Source: Acidobacteria bacterium RIFCSPLOWO2_12_FULL_66_21
Lineage (GTDB): Bacteria > Acidobacteriota > Vicinamibacteria > Vicinamibacterales > 2-12-FULL-66-21
Assembly (NCBI GenBank): GCA_001767455.1
Contig: MELC01000068.1
Location: forward strand, 1 to 64,000
DNA: 64,000 nt
Reading direction: 5' to 3'
The first letter of the stretch is position 1, and every line of letters begins with the position of its first letter. The translations under genes and the position numbers were made by a program. Shown piece after piece: positions 23,696 through 35,200 of this stretch. Under the pieces are notes generated by a model that saw only the letters and a list, made by a program, of their open reading frames with translations, had not been told where the DNA came from and searched no databases.

Positions 23696-26600
23696 TTACC
23701 AGGTGATTCTGAGTCCGAAGCTCGTGATCCGGCCGCCCGGATCCTGCGACGCGTTCACGTCGGTCGCCGCGGACGTCACCTGCCAGTTGGTCATGCTGCT
23801 GCCGGTGCTGGTGGTGGCGTTGAAGTTGATCGTGTCGAGGACGTTGAACAGGTCCATGCGGGCTTCGAACCGCATGCTCTTGACCACCGCGATCCGCTTC
23901 ACGATGCTGAGGTCGAACTTCGCGTACATCGGCCCCGTGATGATCCTTCTGAGCGCCGTGCCCGGACACTGGCCCGCGTAGTACTGGACGCAGTCCGGAC
24001 CGCTCGCCGGCGCCAGGTAGCGGCCGGTCGGGAGCGCTCCGGAGTACCCGGTCGCCGTCGTGGCCGACGCGGTGCTGAGCGCCAGGATCGAGTTCTCGAT
24101 CACGTCCTGCGGGAACATGTAGATGCGTTCGACGCCGTTCGCATCCTTGACGTGATAGAACTTGAACATCTTCTGGAGATCCTTGTCGGTCATCCCAACC
24201 AGGCGATAGCCGCCGTAATTGTATTTCCCGCCGCTCTGGACGCGGCCGACGCCGTCGATTTCCCAGCCTCCGATGATCCCGTCCACCAGACGCGAGGCGC
24301 TCCTGCCGAAGGTCTTTCCGCGGCCAAACGGCATCTCATACAGCCAGTTGATCTTGAAGGAGTGGTCCGGCCCGCCGGTGCTGGGCACGTAGAACCAGTC
24401 CTCGCGCAGCGACCGCTGCAGCCAGGTCTTGCGCCCGAACGAGTACTGGTAGCTGCCCTGGACGAGGAACCCGGCGCTCATCCGCCGCCGCAGCTCGAAC
24501 TGGACGGCGTTGAACCGCGTGTTGCCGGCCGTCGTCTCGAGGTAGGCGCTCCCCTGCGCGACCGCCGGATTGGCGACGAAGAAGTTGATCGGCAGGCCCG
24601 CGTTGATGCGGTTGAGGTCGCGGCCGGTTCCGGTGCCGATCCCGTTCTGCAGCCCGCTCGTGCCCCAGCCCGCAATGCCGCTCGAACCGGAGCCGTTCGT
24701 GATGTTCGGATTGTACATGCTCAGCGAGTTGTACCAGCTCGAGGTGCTGTAGACCGACGACGTGTAGGTCGCCGAATTCTGGTTCCGCGGATCCGACAAC
24801 GGGATCCCCGCCAGGTAAGCCTGGAAGATCGGAAGCGGCGAGGTCCCGGCAGCCCCGGTGTAGGCGAAGGTGTTCCCCTTGCCGGCGATGATGTTCGCAC
24901 GGAGGTTGGCCTGGGCCTTCCGGAACTCGTCCAGGAACCCGTTCTCGTTCGACAGCATGCTCCACTGAGCGCTGTTACTCATGTTCCAGCTCGTCCACCC
25001 GCCGGTATTCGTGTTGCCCACGTAGCGGATGTCCATCGCCATCGACTTGCCCAGCTCGCGCTGGAAGCCGAAGCTGTACTGGTGGGTCGAGGGGACCGGC
25101 CAATCCGGATAGTGAATGTCGAGCGACTCGTTGATGGCCGGGGTCAGCGTCCAGTTGCCAGTCAGAGGCGCGGGCGTCGTTGACGGGTACAACCGGGCCG
25201 TATCACGAAGCAGCACGGGCCAGCCGTCGTAGCCCAGCAGCGGTGTGCCGGAGGTGGCAGAGCGCGTCCCCGCCCGGCTGCGGCCGGGGTTGCCGCTGTA
25301 GTTCGAGTCGAAGAAGCTCGTGCCCAGCTTGGTGAAGCTGATGGAGTACCCGCCGCGGAACACCGGGTCGGTGCTCAGCAGCTTCGTCAGTAAACCTGAG
25401 TTCAGGTTGGGCCGCCACGCCACGCCAAGGCTCGGCGCGACGTTGTTCCAGTCGGTGTTGTATGCGGGCCTGTTGTTCTCGTACGGCACGACGACCGGAA
25501 CGGTGCCGGTCATCGTTCCCGGCTTGTAGAGATTGCCCTGCCCCAGGTTGCCCGACCCCGCACCGGTGATTCCATAGACCATCTGCCACGACTCGGGCCG
25601 CGAGTAGAAGCCGTCTGTCGTCATCGGGAGCTGCATCTGGTAGCGGACGCCGAGGGTCAGCGTCAGGTTCGGCCTGAACCGGAACGAATCGCTGGCGAAG
25701 AAGCCCAGGTCATCCGATGTCGTCTGGTTTCTCCGGTCGCCGTAGAGCTTGTACGAGCCGTCCGGCTGCGCGTAATACGTGCCGGCGTAGTTCGTCACGC
25801 GCCCGGTGAGGAAGCCATACAGGTTTCGCGCGTAGCCGGCGAACGTCGTGCTGATCCCTCCGGGGTAATTCCCCGACGTGGCGTCCAGCATGTTGTACGC
25901 CGTGGTGTCGAGCGACGAGGTCCCGAACGTCAGGGTCGTTTCATAGGGCGTCGATGCGAAGTTGCGCATCGAGGTTCTGGAGAACGATCCGCCCATGCTG
26001 ATGCTGTGCCGGCCCTTGAGCCACGTCAGGGTGTCTTCGAACGACGTCTGCGCCGCGACGCCGCCGCTCTGGCCGCCGTACGCCGTCGCGCCCGTCAGGT
26101 CGACGCCCAGGCTCGGGAATCCGAAGTTGAAGCCCCTGCCGCCGGCGCTCTGGCAGCCGAGGCCGGTGCAATTGAACTGCGACGCGTCGACACCCTTGCC
26201 GAAATAGGTCCCGAGGCCGGTCGAGTTCTGCGCGCCCGCCCGTGCCTCGTTGACCATGTTCCTGCCGAGGGTCGATCGCAGGTTGGCCTGCCACATATAG
26301 CGGCCGGACACCTGGCCTGCGAAGTTCGGGAATCCCGGGAACCGATTGTCCGCGCTGTTCAGGAAGTCCGGCGTCGAGTTGAAGTCGTTGTACCGGCCGG
26401 TGCCGGACACGCGGTGCGACTTCGTCAGGTTGTAGTCGAGCCGCAGCGTCGGGAACTTGCGGAGCTGCGTGGCCGAAGGAGAGAAGCTGTACTGGTCGAC
26501 GTTGTCGTTGTACTTGCTGACCGCACCAGCCGTCCCGGTAGCGGTCCGGATGTCGACAAGCAACTTGGCGATCGAGGGATCGGGCGTCGACGTCTGGTTC

Positions 26601-27724
26601 TTCGCCGCGGCCAGGGTGAACAGGTTGATCGTCTTGACGCCGCTCCCGTCGGAGGCGGGGTACGAGAAGTTGCCCGCCTGCGCGTCGGTGTTCAGGATGT
26701 ACCGGGTGCGGCTGCGCGACTCCGGCAGCCTGAATTCCTCGTAGTTGAAGAAGTAGAACGCCTTGTCCTTGAGAATCGGGCCGCCCACGCGGAAGCCCGG
26801 GGTCTGCAGCCGGACGTCGTTGATGAAGTAGCCGCCGGCCGCCGTCTTGGGCTGGTCCCGCTTGTTGAACCAGTACGGCGTGTTGAGCCGCCACAGGAAT
26901 CCCGGTTTCTTGGTCCGCGCGAGCGCGTCCTCTTCCGTGGTGCCCGCCTGGTTGCGCCAGGTGTTGTACACCGATCCGGACATCTTGTTCGACCCGGAGC
27001 GGGTCTCCATCTTGATGTTCGCCCCTCCAGACCCGCTGGCCTCGGCTCCCGGCGTCGAGGTGGAGACGGTGATCTCTTCGACCGAATCCATCATCGGCCG
27101 GATGTACATGAAGAAGCCCTCGTTGCCTCTTTTGTCCTGCACGTTGATGCCGTCGAGCGTGATGTTGATCGCGGTCGTCGGCAGACCGTTGACCGTGGAC
27201 CCGCGAGTGTTGCTACCGGCCGTCTCGACGCCCGGCAGGCTCACCACGTAGTCGAGCGCGGTGTGCGTGATGACCGGCAACTGCTGGATCTGGTTGACGG
27301 CCAGGGTCGTGGAGACGTTCGCGCTCTGGGTCTGCATGATCTCGGTCGCGCCCGTCACGACAACCGTTTCCGCGATCGCGCCAATCTCCAGCTTCATCTT
27401 GACGTTCGCCGGTGTCGCCGACAGCACGACCACGTCCGGAGCGACGGCGGTCTTGAACCCCATGAGCGAGACCGTCACCGTGTAGGTGCCAGGGGGCACG
27501 GCAGGCAGCAGGAAGCGGCCGGTGTCATCGGTCACGCCCTGAATCGTCATTCCGGTGGCGTTGTTCTTTGCCACGACGTCGGCGCCGGGGATCACGGCTC
27601 CCTGGGTGTCCACAACCACCCCGCCAAGCGTCGTCGTGCCTCCGCCGCTCTGGGCGTAGGCGAGCGTTGCAGCGAACGCCATCATTATCAGTGGCGTTAT
27701 CACCCGTAACAGCCGTCGCTTCAT
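23696..27724 (-). CDS. TonB-dependent receptor 2, Oar-like
   Basis: 1342 residues, the longest of the four. Signal peptide LIMMAFAATLAYA-Q, then the regulatory-like domain (TTTLGGVVVDTQGAVIPGAD), a plug-like region with LPVITHTALDYVVSLPGV and GSGGANIKMETRSGSN, and a barrel ending RITW. The shared C-terminal cassette reads LPTGRYLAPASGPDC. Unlike the others, its plug segment has GGANIKMETRSGSN in place of GQGAVQIKFVTRSG, and it lacks the TWFNN-type stretch, so it is the most diverged paralogue. The ATG at 27724 is chosen for the GGAGGATCCT ribosome-binding site. Substrate unknown. Confidence 0.9.
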   Translation of the reverse strand: MKRRLLRVITPLIMMAFAATLAYAQSGGGTTTLGGVVVDTQGAVIPGADVVAKNNATGMTIQGVTDDTGRFLLPAVPPGTYTVTVSLMGFKTAVAPDVVVLSATPANVKMKLEIGAIAETVVVTGATEIMQTQSANVSTTLAVNQIQQLPVITHTALDYVVSLPGVETAGSNTRGSTVNGLPTTAINITLDGINVQDKRGNEGFFMYIRPMMDSVEEITVSTSTPGAEASGSGGANIKMETRSGSNKMSGSVYNTWRNQAGTTEEDALARTKKPGFLWRLNTPYWFNKRDQPKTAAGGYFINDVRLQTPGFRVGGPILKDKAFYFFNYEEFRLPESRSRTRYILNTDAQAGNFSYPASDGSGVKTINLFTLAAAKNQTSTPDPSIAKLLVDIRTATGTAGAVSKYNDNVDQYSFSPSATQLRKFPTLRLDYNLTKSHRVSGTGRYNDFNSTPDFLNSADNRFPGFPNFAGQVSGRYMWQANLRSTLGRNMVNEARAGAQNSTGLGTYFGKGVDASQFNCTGLGCQSAGGRGFNFGFPSLGVDLTGATAYGGQSGGVAAQTSFEDTLTWLKGRHSISMGGSFSRTSMRNFASTPYETTLTFGTSSLDTTAYNMLDATSGNYPGGISTTFAGYARNLYGFLTGRVTNYAGTYYAQPDGSYKLYGDRRNQTTSDDLGFFASDSFRFRPNLTLTLGVRYQMQLPMTTDGFYSRPESWQMVYGITGAGSGNLGQGNLYKPGTMTGTVPVVVPYENNRPAYNTDWNNVAPSLGVAWRPNLNSGLLTKLLSTDPVFRGGYSISFTKLGTSFFDSNYSGNPGRSRAGTRSATSGTPLLGYDGWPVLLRDTARLYPSTTPAPLTGNWTLTPAINESLDIHYPDWPVPSTHQYSFGFQRELGKSMAMDIRYVGNTNTGGWTSWNMSNSAQWSMLSNENGFLDEFRKAQANLRANIIAGKGNTFAYTGAAGTSPLPIFQAYLAGIPLSDPRNQNSATYTSSVYSTSSWYNSLSMYNPNITNGSGSSGIAGWGTSGLQNGIGTGTGRDLNRINAGLPINFFVANPAVAQGSAYLETTAGNTRFNAVQFELRRRMSAGFLVQGSYQYSFGRKTWLQRSLREDWFYVPSTGGPDHSFKINWLYEMPFGRGKTFGRSASRLVDGIIGGWEIDGVGRVQSGGKYNYGGYRLVGMTDKDLQKMFKFYHVKDANGVERIYMFPQDVIENSILALSTASATTATGYSGALPTGRYLAPASGPDCVQYYAGQCPGTALRRIITGPMYAKFDLSIVKRIAVVKSMRFEARMDLFNVLDTINFNATTSTGSSMTNWQVTSAATDVNASQDPGGRITSFGLRITW

Positions 27725-27932
27725 AGGATCCTCCGTGGATAACACGTCGTACAAAGAGCTTCAAGGGCGGCCGGCACCTGCGGCCGTCGAGACCGAAGGT
27801 GCATGCGCCGATGAATTGTTTCGAGGTTGCTGGGTGACCCTACTCCGCCGATACTGGGGGTCGTCAACAACAAAGGCGGCGATCCGGTAGAGAATCTCGT
27901 GCGATTGAAGTGACGGAAATCCGGCAGTACGG

Positions 27933-27981
27933 AAAATGGGGCCGGATCTCAGTTTCGGTAGGGGCGAACCGAGATCCGGCC
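27933..27981 (-). terminator. hairpin after TonB receptor 3
   Basis: Minus strand GGCCGGATCTC / GAGATCCGGCC, an 11-bp perfect stem with a 20-nt loop, followed by CCATTTTCC. The T-run is only four, so it may be a weak terminator. The rest of the 27725-28031 gap holds the receptor 2 upstream region with the TTGTTGTTGACG word. Confidence 0.6.
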
Positions 27982-28031
27982 CGGACGACGACGTCAATAC
28001 TCAAGGCGGGCACCAGCCCGCGCGCGATCGC

Positions 28032-31000
28032 TTACCAGCTGATCCTGAATGCGATCTGTCCGGTGCGGGCCTGATCCACGGCGCCCGTCACCTGATAGCT
28101 GTCGTTCACGTTGCCCGCGTAGCTGTTCGGGTTGAAGTTCACCCGCTTGAACACGTTGAACACCTGCACCTGGAATTCCAGGTTGACGCCGGCGATCGCC
28201 GGGATCTGCTTCACCAGGTTCATGTCGAACCGGATCACCTTCGGTCCGGTGATGGCGACGCTGCCGGCGCCGCAGTCGCCGAAGCCGTTGGCCAGCTCCA
28301 GACAGTCGGGGCCGTTGGCCGGCTTGAAGTAGCGGCCCGTCGGCGCGTCACCACTGTAGCCCGTCGCGCTGAAGCTGTAGGCCTTGATGGTGTTGTCGAT
28401 GATGTCCTGCGGCAGGATGTACACCAGCGTCCGGAACTGGTTGTTCGGATCCGTCGTCAGCCGCAGCTTGAACATCTTCTGGAGGTCCTTCTGCGTGAAG
28501 CCGACGAGATTGACGTTGCCGAAGTCGACGATGCGGCCGCTCTGGAACCGGCCGACGCCCTGGAAGTTCCAGTTGCCGATGATGCGGTGCAGCAGCGGGC
28601 CGGCGTTGCCGCCGAACCGCTTGCCGCGGCCGAACGGCAGCTCGTACACCCAGTTGGTCGCGAACACGTGGGTGACGTTGCCGGTGCCCGCGGTCGAGTT
28701 CGTGTAGGTCTGCAGGCGCTCCACGTACGGCTTCCGCAGCGAGTAGAAGTCGTACTGGTACCCCTTGCCGAACGCGTAGTTCGCCTGGACCAGGAGGCCC
28801 TGGGCGAACCGGCGGTTCAGCACGAGCTGGACGCCGTTGTACCGCGTGTCGGGACCGTTGGTCGCCATGTAGGCGTTGTTGACGTCGGGATTGACGACCC
28901 AGAAGTTCGTCGGCAGGCCCCCGGCCAGCATGGTGGTCCTGTAGTTCGAGCGCAGCCGGCCGGCCGCGCTGTACGGATTCGGATTGAGCCGGTACATCGA
29001 CTGGACGAGTGTCGAGTCGGTCCAGCCGCTCGCCTTGTATGCGGTCGGATCGGTGTTCGTACCCGCGCCCTGGATGTGCGCGAACAGAATCGGAAGCGGG
29101 CTGGTTCCCGGGATTCCCGTATATTTGAAGGTCTCACCATTGCCCGCCGCAACGTTGGCGAACAGGTTCGCCTGTGCGATGCGGAACTCGTCGATGAACT
29201 TGTTCTCGACGATGTTCAGTTCGTTGTAGTTTCGCTGGTTCAGATCGCCGAGCGTCCACCGGTCGTGGCTGTCGGTGTGCACGAGCCGCGCCTCGATGGA
29301 CATCGTCTTCGAGAGCGCCCGCTGGATGCCGACCGTGTAGGAGGACGACCACGGCAGCTTGATGTTCGGATCGAACACGCGAACGTTCGAGCTCGCGCTC
29401 GGCACCGCCATCGGGAACACCCGCGTCGTCGGGATGTTGGTCGGCGCGCTGAGATCGCTGCTGCGGAAGAGCACCGGCACCGTGCCCAGGTTGGTGTTCG
29501 TCTGGTTGCGCGAGGCGTCGATCTGGATGCCCGGGTTGCCGCCGAAGATCTCCGTGAAGTCGTTCATGCCCCCGCGCTGGTAGGCGACGTTATAGCCCCC
29601 GCGCAGGACCGAGTCGCCAGGGTTGCCAAGGATCTTGTGCCAGATGCCGGCGTCGGCGCCCAGCGTCCACGCGACGCCGATGCTCGGCGCGAAGTTGTTC
29701 TTGTCCGTGTTGTACGCCTTCGCGCCCTTTGACAACTGCTTGTACGTCGTCGGCGAGCCCTCGAGCACGCCAGGCTTGTACAGGTTGCCGAGACCCGTGA
29801 CGTTGGATCCAGGGACGAAGCCGGCGCCCGGCCCGGTGACGCCGAACAGGTCGGCCACGGTGGCCATCGAGTAGCTGTTGTTCAGCGCGTAGAACGGCTG
29901 CTCGACGTCGTAGCGAAGGCCGGCGTTGATCGTCAGGTTCGGCTTCCACCGCCAGGAGTCCTGGATGAAGACGCCGCTGTGCCAGATGCGTCCCTGCTGG
30001 AAGCTCTGGCCGAGGATGTTGAACGTCGATCCGTCGGTGCCGATACGAGCCTCGCGGCCGATGTTCGTGATCCGGCCGGTCAGGAGCGCGTAGAGGCGGC
30101 CGGCGTTGTTGCGGTCCGTGCTCGACGACCCGGGGAAGTTGGCCGTCGTGAACATCGCGTCGGCGGGATCGCCGGAGGCCAGGCCGGTGCCCGAGTTCGA
30201 GGCGAGAGTTACCGTCGGAACGAGCTGCTGGTTCTTGAGCCACACGTCGGCGCGCGTGAACGACGCGCCCATCGAGATGCCGTGGCTGCCGTGCATCCAG
30301 CTCAGCGTGTCCTCGAAGACCTTCGTCGAGCCTTCGCGCGCGCTGAACGACGCGGTCCCATAGGCGTTGCTGAGACTCCTGAAGTTGCTCCAGGAGATCC
30401 CGTAGCCGTTCATGTTGCCCACCGACGCGCTCCACATGTCCTTGTTCATGTCCGGCGAGAACAGCGTGGCGCCGCCGGTGGCGCCGACACGCGCCTCGTT
30501 GACGAGGTTCTTCGTCAGCGTCGATCTGAACGACCCCTGCTCGGTATAGCGCTTCGAATCCTGGAGGCCGTGCCAGGCGAACCCGGGGAACACCGTCTGG
30601 CGGCTGTTCGTCGTGTCGGGGTCCGACAGCAGGTTGTTGCGCGTCATCGAGAACGTGGCGCGGTGCTTCGACGTGATGTTGTAGTCCAGCTTGACCGTCG
30701 GGTACTTCGTCGTGTTGTGGGTCGGCTGCTGCCAGAAGTACGACTGCACCAGCGGATCGTTCGTGTCCGAGACCGTGCCTTTCGTCCCCGTCGCGGCGCG
30801 GATGTCGGCGATCAGCTTCCCGACGACCGGATCGATCGTTGATGCCTGCCCGTACTTCGTGGCGAGCGCGTACAGGTCGACCGGCGTGCCGCCGCTGTAC
30901 TTGAACAGCCCCTGCTCGGACGAGGGGCTCAGAATGGTCCGCGTGGATCCGTTCGTGCCCGGCGTCCGCGATTCTTCATAATTGACGAAGAAGAACGCCC

Positions 31001-31910
31001 TGTCCTTGACAATCGGCCCGCCGACGCGGCCGCCCGGCTGGTACTGCGCCACGGTCGGCTTGGGCGACGCCTTGCCCGTGAGGTCCACGGCACGATGCGT
31101 ATTGAACCAGGTGTTCGTGTTCATCCAGTCGCGGCGGAAGTAGTAGTAGCCGCTCCCCTGGAACTTGTTCGTCCCCGAGCGCGTGACGAACTTGATCTGC
31201 ACCGCGCCCTGGCCGGCCATGTCGGCCCCCTGCGCCGCCGTCGACACGGTGACTTCCTCGACCGCGTCCAGCCGCGGGTTGACGCGGGTGAACATCCCGT
31301 CCCACGTCTTTGCATAGTTGTCCTGGATGTTCATGCCGTCGAGCGTGATGTTGACCGCGCTCTGCGGCAGGCCGTTGACCTGCGAGTCGCGGAGGCTGCC
31401 GGTGCTCGACGCGACGCCGGGAACGTAGTTCACCAGGTCGAACGCCGCGCGTCCGGCCAGCGGAATATTCGCAATCTGTCTGGCGGTCAGGGTCGTCGTC
31501 ACCGACGTCTGCTGCGTCTGCACGACTTCGGTCGCGCCGCCGACGACAACGGTTTCAGCCACTCCGCCGAGCTCCAGCTTCGCGTTGATGTGGGCGGGAA
31601 CGCCGACGCTGACGACGATGTCCTTCAGGACGACTGTCTTGAACCCTTCGAGGTGCACCGTCGCGGTATACGTGCCGGAGGAAATCGCCGGGATCGTGAA
31701 CGTGCCATTCGTGCCGCTCACCGCGGTGAACAGCGTGCCCGTCGCGTCGTTCTTGACGGTGATGTCGGCACCAGGCACGACGGCGCCGGTGGTATCGGTG
31801 ACCGTCCCGGACAGGGACGATGTCGAGCCGCCCTGCGCGGAGGCGATCCCGCTGCCGACGAGCAGCAGCGCCGCCGCGATGACCATGAGTCCAGCCAGTT
31901 TGTGCTTCAT
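28032..31910 (-). CDS. TonB-dependent receptor 3, Oar-like
   Basis: 1292 residues. Signal peptide ALLLVGSGIASA-Q; regulatory-like domain (SSLSGTVTDTTGAVVPGADI); plug-like region with IPLAGRAAFDLVNYVPGV and GQGAVQIKFVTRSGTN; barrel ending RISW. The shared cassette reads APTGRYFKPANGPDC. Three segments (INAGLRY, NTDKNNFAPSIGVAWTL, LPFGRGKRFGG) recur in the other three at the same positions, so the four genes are tandem duplicates that have diverged. The ribosome-binding site is GGGAGCG. No regulator or SusD-like lipoprotein is next to it. Confidence 0.9.
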   Translation of the reverse strand: MKHKLAGLMVIAAALLLVGSGIASAQGGSTSSLSGTVTDTTGAVVPGADITVKNDATGTLFTAVSGTNGTFTIPAISSGTYTATVHLEGFKTVVLKDIVVSVGVPAHINAKLELGGVAETVVVGGATEVVQTQQTSVTTTLTARQIANIPLAGRAAFDLVNYVPGVASSTGSLRDSQVNGLPQSAVNITLDGMNIQDNYAKTWDGMFTRVNPRLDAVEEVTVSTAAQGADMAGQGAVQIKFVTRSGTNKFQGSGYYYFRRDWMNTNTWFNTHRAVDLTGKASPKPTVAQYQPGGRVGGPIVKDRAFFFVNYEESRTPGTNGSTRTILSPSSEQGLFKYSGGTPVDLYALATKYGQASTIDPVVGKLIADIRAATGTKGTVSDTNDPLVQSYFWQQPTHNTTKYPTVKLDYNITSKHRATFSMTRNNLLSDPDTTNSRQTVFPGFAWHGLQDSKRYTEQGSFRSTLTKNLVNEARVGATGGATLFSPDMNKDMWSASVGNMNGYGISWSNFRSLSNAYGTASFSAREGSTKVFEDTLSWMHGSHGISMGASFTRADVWLKNQQLVPTVTLASNSGTGLASGDPADAMFTTANFPGSSSTDRNNAGRLYALLTGRITNIGREARIGTDGSTFNILGQSFQQGRIWHSGVFIQDSWRWKPNLTINAGLRYDVEQPFYALNNSYSMATVADLFGVTGPGAGFVPGSNVTGLGNLYKPGVLEGSPTTYKQLSKGAKAYNTDKNNFAPSIGVAWTLGADAGIWHKILGNPGDSVLRGGYNVAYQRGGMNDFTEIFGGNPGIQIDASRNQTNTNLGTVPVLFRSSDLSAPTNIPTTRVFPMAVPSASSNVRVFDPNIKLPWSSSYTVGIQRALSKTMSIEARLVHTDSHDRWTLGDLNQRNYNELNIVENKFIDEFRIAQANLFANVAAGNGETFKYTGIPGTSPLPILFAHIQGAGTNTDPTAYKASGWTDSTLVQSMYRLNPNPYSAAGRLRSNYRTTMLAGGLPTNFWVVNPDVNNAYMATNGPDTRYNGVQLVLNRRFAQGLLVQANYAFGKGYQYDFYSLRKPYVERLQTYTNSTAGTGNVTHVFATNWVYELPFGRGKRFGGNAGPLLHRIIGNWNFQGVGRFQSGRIVDFGNVNLVGFTQKDLQKMFKLRLTTDPNNQFRTLVYILPQDIIDNTIKAYSFSATGYSGDAPTGRYFKPANGPDCLELANGFGDCGAGSVAITGPKVIRFDMNLVKQIPAIAGVNLEFQVQVFNVFKRVNFNPNSYAGNVNDSYQVTGAVDQARTGQIAFRISW

Positions 31911-32230
31911 GAAACGCTCCCTAGAATGCCGTCACGTGTCACATCCAAGCCCTGTAGGCGCGAACCCCAGATCAGCCGCGGACGCGCTCCGGTGTGGACG
32001 GGTCGGCGGCAGCGAACCAATCGTGTGCGTGGCCGAAGGCGCGAAGCGATCGGCGTGGAGTGAATCGAGTGGCCGGAGGCGTAGCCGAGGGACACCTCCT
32101 CCGGCCCAGCACCGACTGCGCGGCGCAACTAGACCACGAAAGGGGGCGAAATTGTAATACTGGGAGAGGAGTATGGAAGGTGAGCGTCCGGGGCGGAGCC
32201 GCCCCGGACGTAGCCGATCGCCGAAAGCGG
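31911..32230. other. 320-nt gap between receptors 3 and 4
   Basis: No gene was recognised. On the minus strand TACAAT (near 32150) is a plausible -10 for receptor 3. An AATACTGGGAGAGGAGTAT box lies at 32157-32175 and a perfect GC hairpin GTCCGGGGCGG / CCGCCCCGGAC at about 32188-32212; the hairpin has no T-run. Confidence 0.45.
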
Positions 32231-35200
32231 TTACCAGCTGATGCGCGAAATCAACTGCACGATACGCCCCGAATCCGCGCTGGTGACCCGGAATGCGTCC
32301 GGGTTGTTCCCGGTGCCGGTCACCGGGCTGAACCACGGCGTGTTGAACGCGTTGAGGAACTCCGCGCGGAACGACGCCTCGACGTGTCCCGCGATCGGGA
32401 TGCGCTTGGTCGTACTCAGATCGAACCGCACCAGCGTGGGCCCGGTCACCACGAGCGAGTTGAGTCCGCAGTGACCGGAGCCGATCGCGACCTCGATGCA
32501 GTCCAGGCTGTTGGCGGGCGCAACATATCGGCCGGACGGCGCGCCGAGCGAGCCGTAGCCGGTCGGCGACGTCGCGTCCACGCTGAACGCCTTCACCGTG
32601 TTGTCGATGATGTCCTGCGGCAGCATGAAGATGACCTTGTTGGCGTCGTCGAACCGCAGCTTGAACGCCTTCTGCAGTTCCTTCTTCGTCATGCCGACCA
32701 GCCGCACGTCCCCGAAGTCGAGCAGCCGGCCGCTCTGGATGCGCGCGATGCCGTCGAGCGACCAGCCGCCGATCAGCCGATTCAACAGCGGACCCGCACT
32801 CCCGCCGAACCGCCGTCCCTGGCCGAACGGCAACTCGTACACCCAGTTGGCCTTGAGCGCATGCGTGACGCCCCCTTCCGTGCCGGTCTGCATCACGGAT
32901 CGCCGCGGCGTGCGGAACGAGTAGCGCTCGGATGAGTACGCGCGCCCGAAGACGTAGCTGGTCTGGAACTGCAGCCCGCGCGAAAGTCGCTTCCGCAGCT
33001 CGACCTGCAGGCTGTTGTATTTCGTGTACCCGCCGTTGCCGGTCACGCCGACACCGCCCAGCAGGTCCGGGTTCGCGCGGAAGAAGTTGCGCGGCAGTCC
33101 GGCGGCGAGCGCGTTGGCGCGCCGCGTCGCGCTACCTTCAAGCGCCTGATTCGAGACGGAGGAGCTGCTCGTCGGATTGTTCGGCGCCGCGGCGAACGGG
33201 TTGGGATTGTAGATCGCGAGCGGATTGATGAAGTTCGAGCTGCTCCAGGAGCTGCCCGAATACGCCGCCGCGTTCGACGCGTCCGCCCGTCCGTTCAGAT
33301 ACGCGAGATAGATCGGCAGCGGCGACGTGCCGGTGCCCGCGCCGCGGTACGCGAACGAGCAGGCCGCGTGACCCGGCGTCCCGCAGCCGGCCAGCACGTC
33401 CGCCCGGAGGTTCTGCTGCGCGAGCTCGAACTCGTCGAGGAAGCCGTTCTCGACGATGTTCGGCTCGTTGTACTGGTACTCCGTCCAGCCCTGGAGGTGC
33501 CGTGTGCCGACGTAACGGATCTCGAGCGCGGTCTCGCGCGTCAGCTTGCGCTGCCAGCCGGCGCTCCAGCTCTGGGCGTAGGGCACCTGGAGGTTCCGAT
33601 CGAAGATGCTCATGTCGCCGGTGATGACCTCCGACATCGGGTAGCTCCGAGTGGAGGGGAACGGCGGCGGCCCGAGCCGGTCGCCCTGGCGCAGCAGCAC
33701 CGGCAGGCCTCCGCCATCGTCCAGATTGCCGAGGCTCGCGTCGCGGTTCACCGTGACGGCCACGCCCGGGTTCGCGCCGAACTGGCCCGAAAAGTCCGAG
33801 GTGCCGTTGCGGCTGTACGCGAGCGAATACCCCGCGCGGAACACGCTGTCACCCTCGCTCCTGCCGAACAGCGGCCCGAAGAGGCCGCGGGCGCCCGGCA
33901 GGGTCCACGCGAAGCCGAGACTCGGCGCGAGGTTGTTCCAGTCGGTGTTGTAGGCGGGCTCGCCCTTCTTGAACAGTGCGAACTGCGGGACGCGATCGGA
34001 ACGGGCGCCCGGCTGGAACAGGTTGCAGCTGCCGTTGGGCGCGACGCCAGAGGTGCCGCAGATGTCGGCCATCGTCGCCGTCGAGTAGCTGTTGTTCAGG
34101 GGCCCGAACGGGAGCTGCAGCTCGTAGCGAAGCCCCATGTTGAGCGTCAGGTTCGGCTTCCAGCGCCACGAATCCGACGCGAAGAACGCGAACTCGTTCA
34201 TGCGCGCCCGCTGCATGCCGTTGCCCAGGTACTCGTACTCGTCGGTCGTCTCGTTGAGGCGCGCGTTGCCCTGGATCGCGCTCACGCGGCCCGTGAGCAC
34301 CGCGTAGAGATCGCCCGCGTCGCTGCGCTGCGTCGAGGAGGAGCCGGGAAAATTCGAGGCGCTGAACATCGGGTTGGCGGGATCGCCGCTGACGATGTCG
34401 AACGAGATCGACGGGACGGTGGTGTCGTTCTGGAGCCAGAGATCGACCTGCGTGAACGCGCCGCCGAACGCCAGCGTGTGGGAGCCTTTCAACCAGTTGA
34501 GGCTGTTCTCGACGACGTTGGTCGACGCTTCGCGCGCCGAGTAGCCGGTGCCGGAGCTTGCGTTGCTGATGCCGGCCGCGCTGATCCCGAGCAGGAACCC
34601 ACCTTGATCGGCCACCGCGGAGCCGCCCCACGGCTCGGACAGGATCTCGGGTGAGAACAGGGTCGCCCCGCCCGTGAAGCCGACCTTGAACTCGTTGACG
34701 ACGTTCGACCCGAATGTCGAGCGCAGGTTCGTCTGGAAGGCGTAGCGCTTCGAGTGCTGCGCGCCGAATATCGGGAAGCCGGGAAAAATGGGATCGCGGC
34801 CGTTGAGCGTGTCCGGATCGGACAGCAGGTTCGTGAAGTTCCACGACCCGGACAGGCGGTGCTGGGCCGTCATATTGTAGTCGAGCCGCGCCGTCGGGTA
34901 CCGCGTGACGCCTTTCCGATCGACCTGCCACGTGTACCGCTGCAGGCTCGGGTCGCTCAGGTCGGATACCTGCCCGGTGGTCCCGGTGGCGGCGTGGATG
35001 TCCCCCAGCAGCTTCACGACCGTGGGATCGAAGGTCGCGGTTTGCCCGTTGCGGGCCGCGAGCGCCATCAGGTCGATTTCCTGCACGCCGCTGCTCGTGT
35101 TGTACCGGAAGATGCCCGCCTGCGCGCGCGGATGCAGGACGGTACGATTCCGCGTGAGCTGCGCCGGCGACCGCGACTCCTCGTAGTTGACGAAGAAGAA

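Noticed and set aside
32186-32215. Terminator of receptor 4
   Set aside because: Perfect hairpin but no T-run on either strand; also resembles the dispersed GC-rich element.
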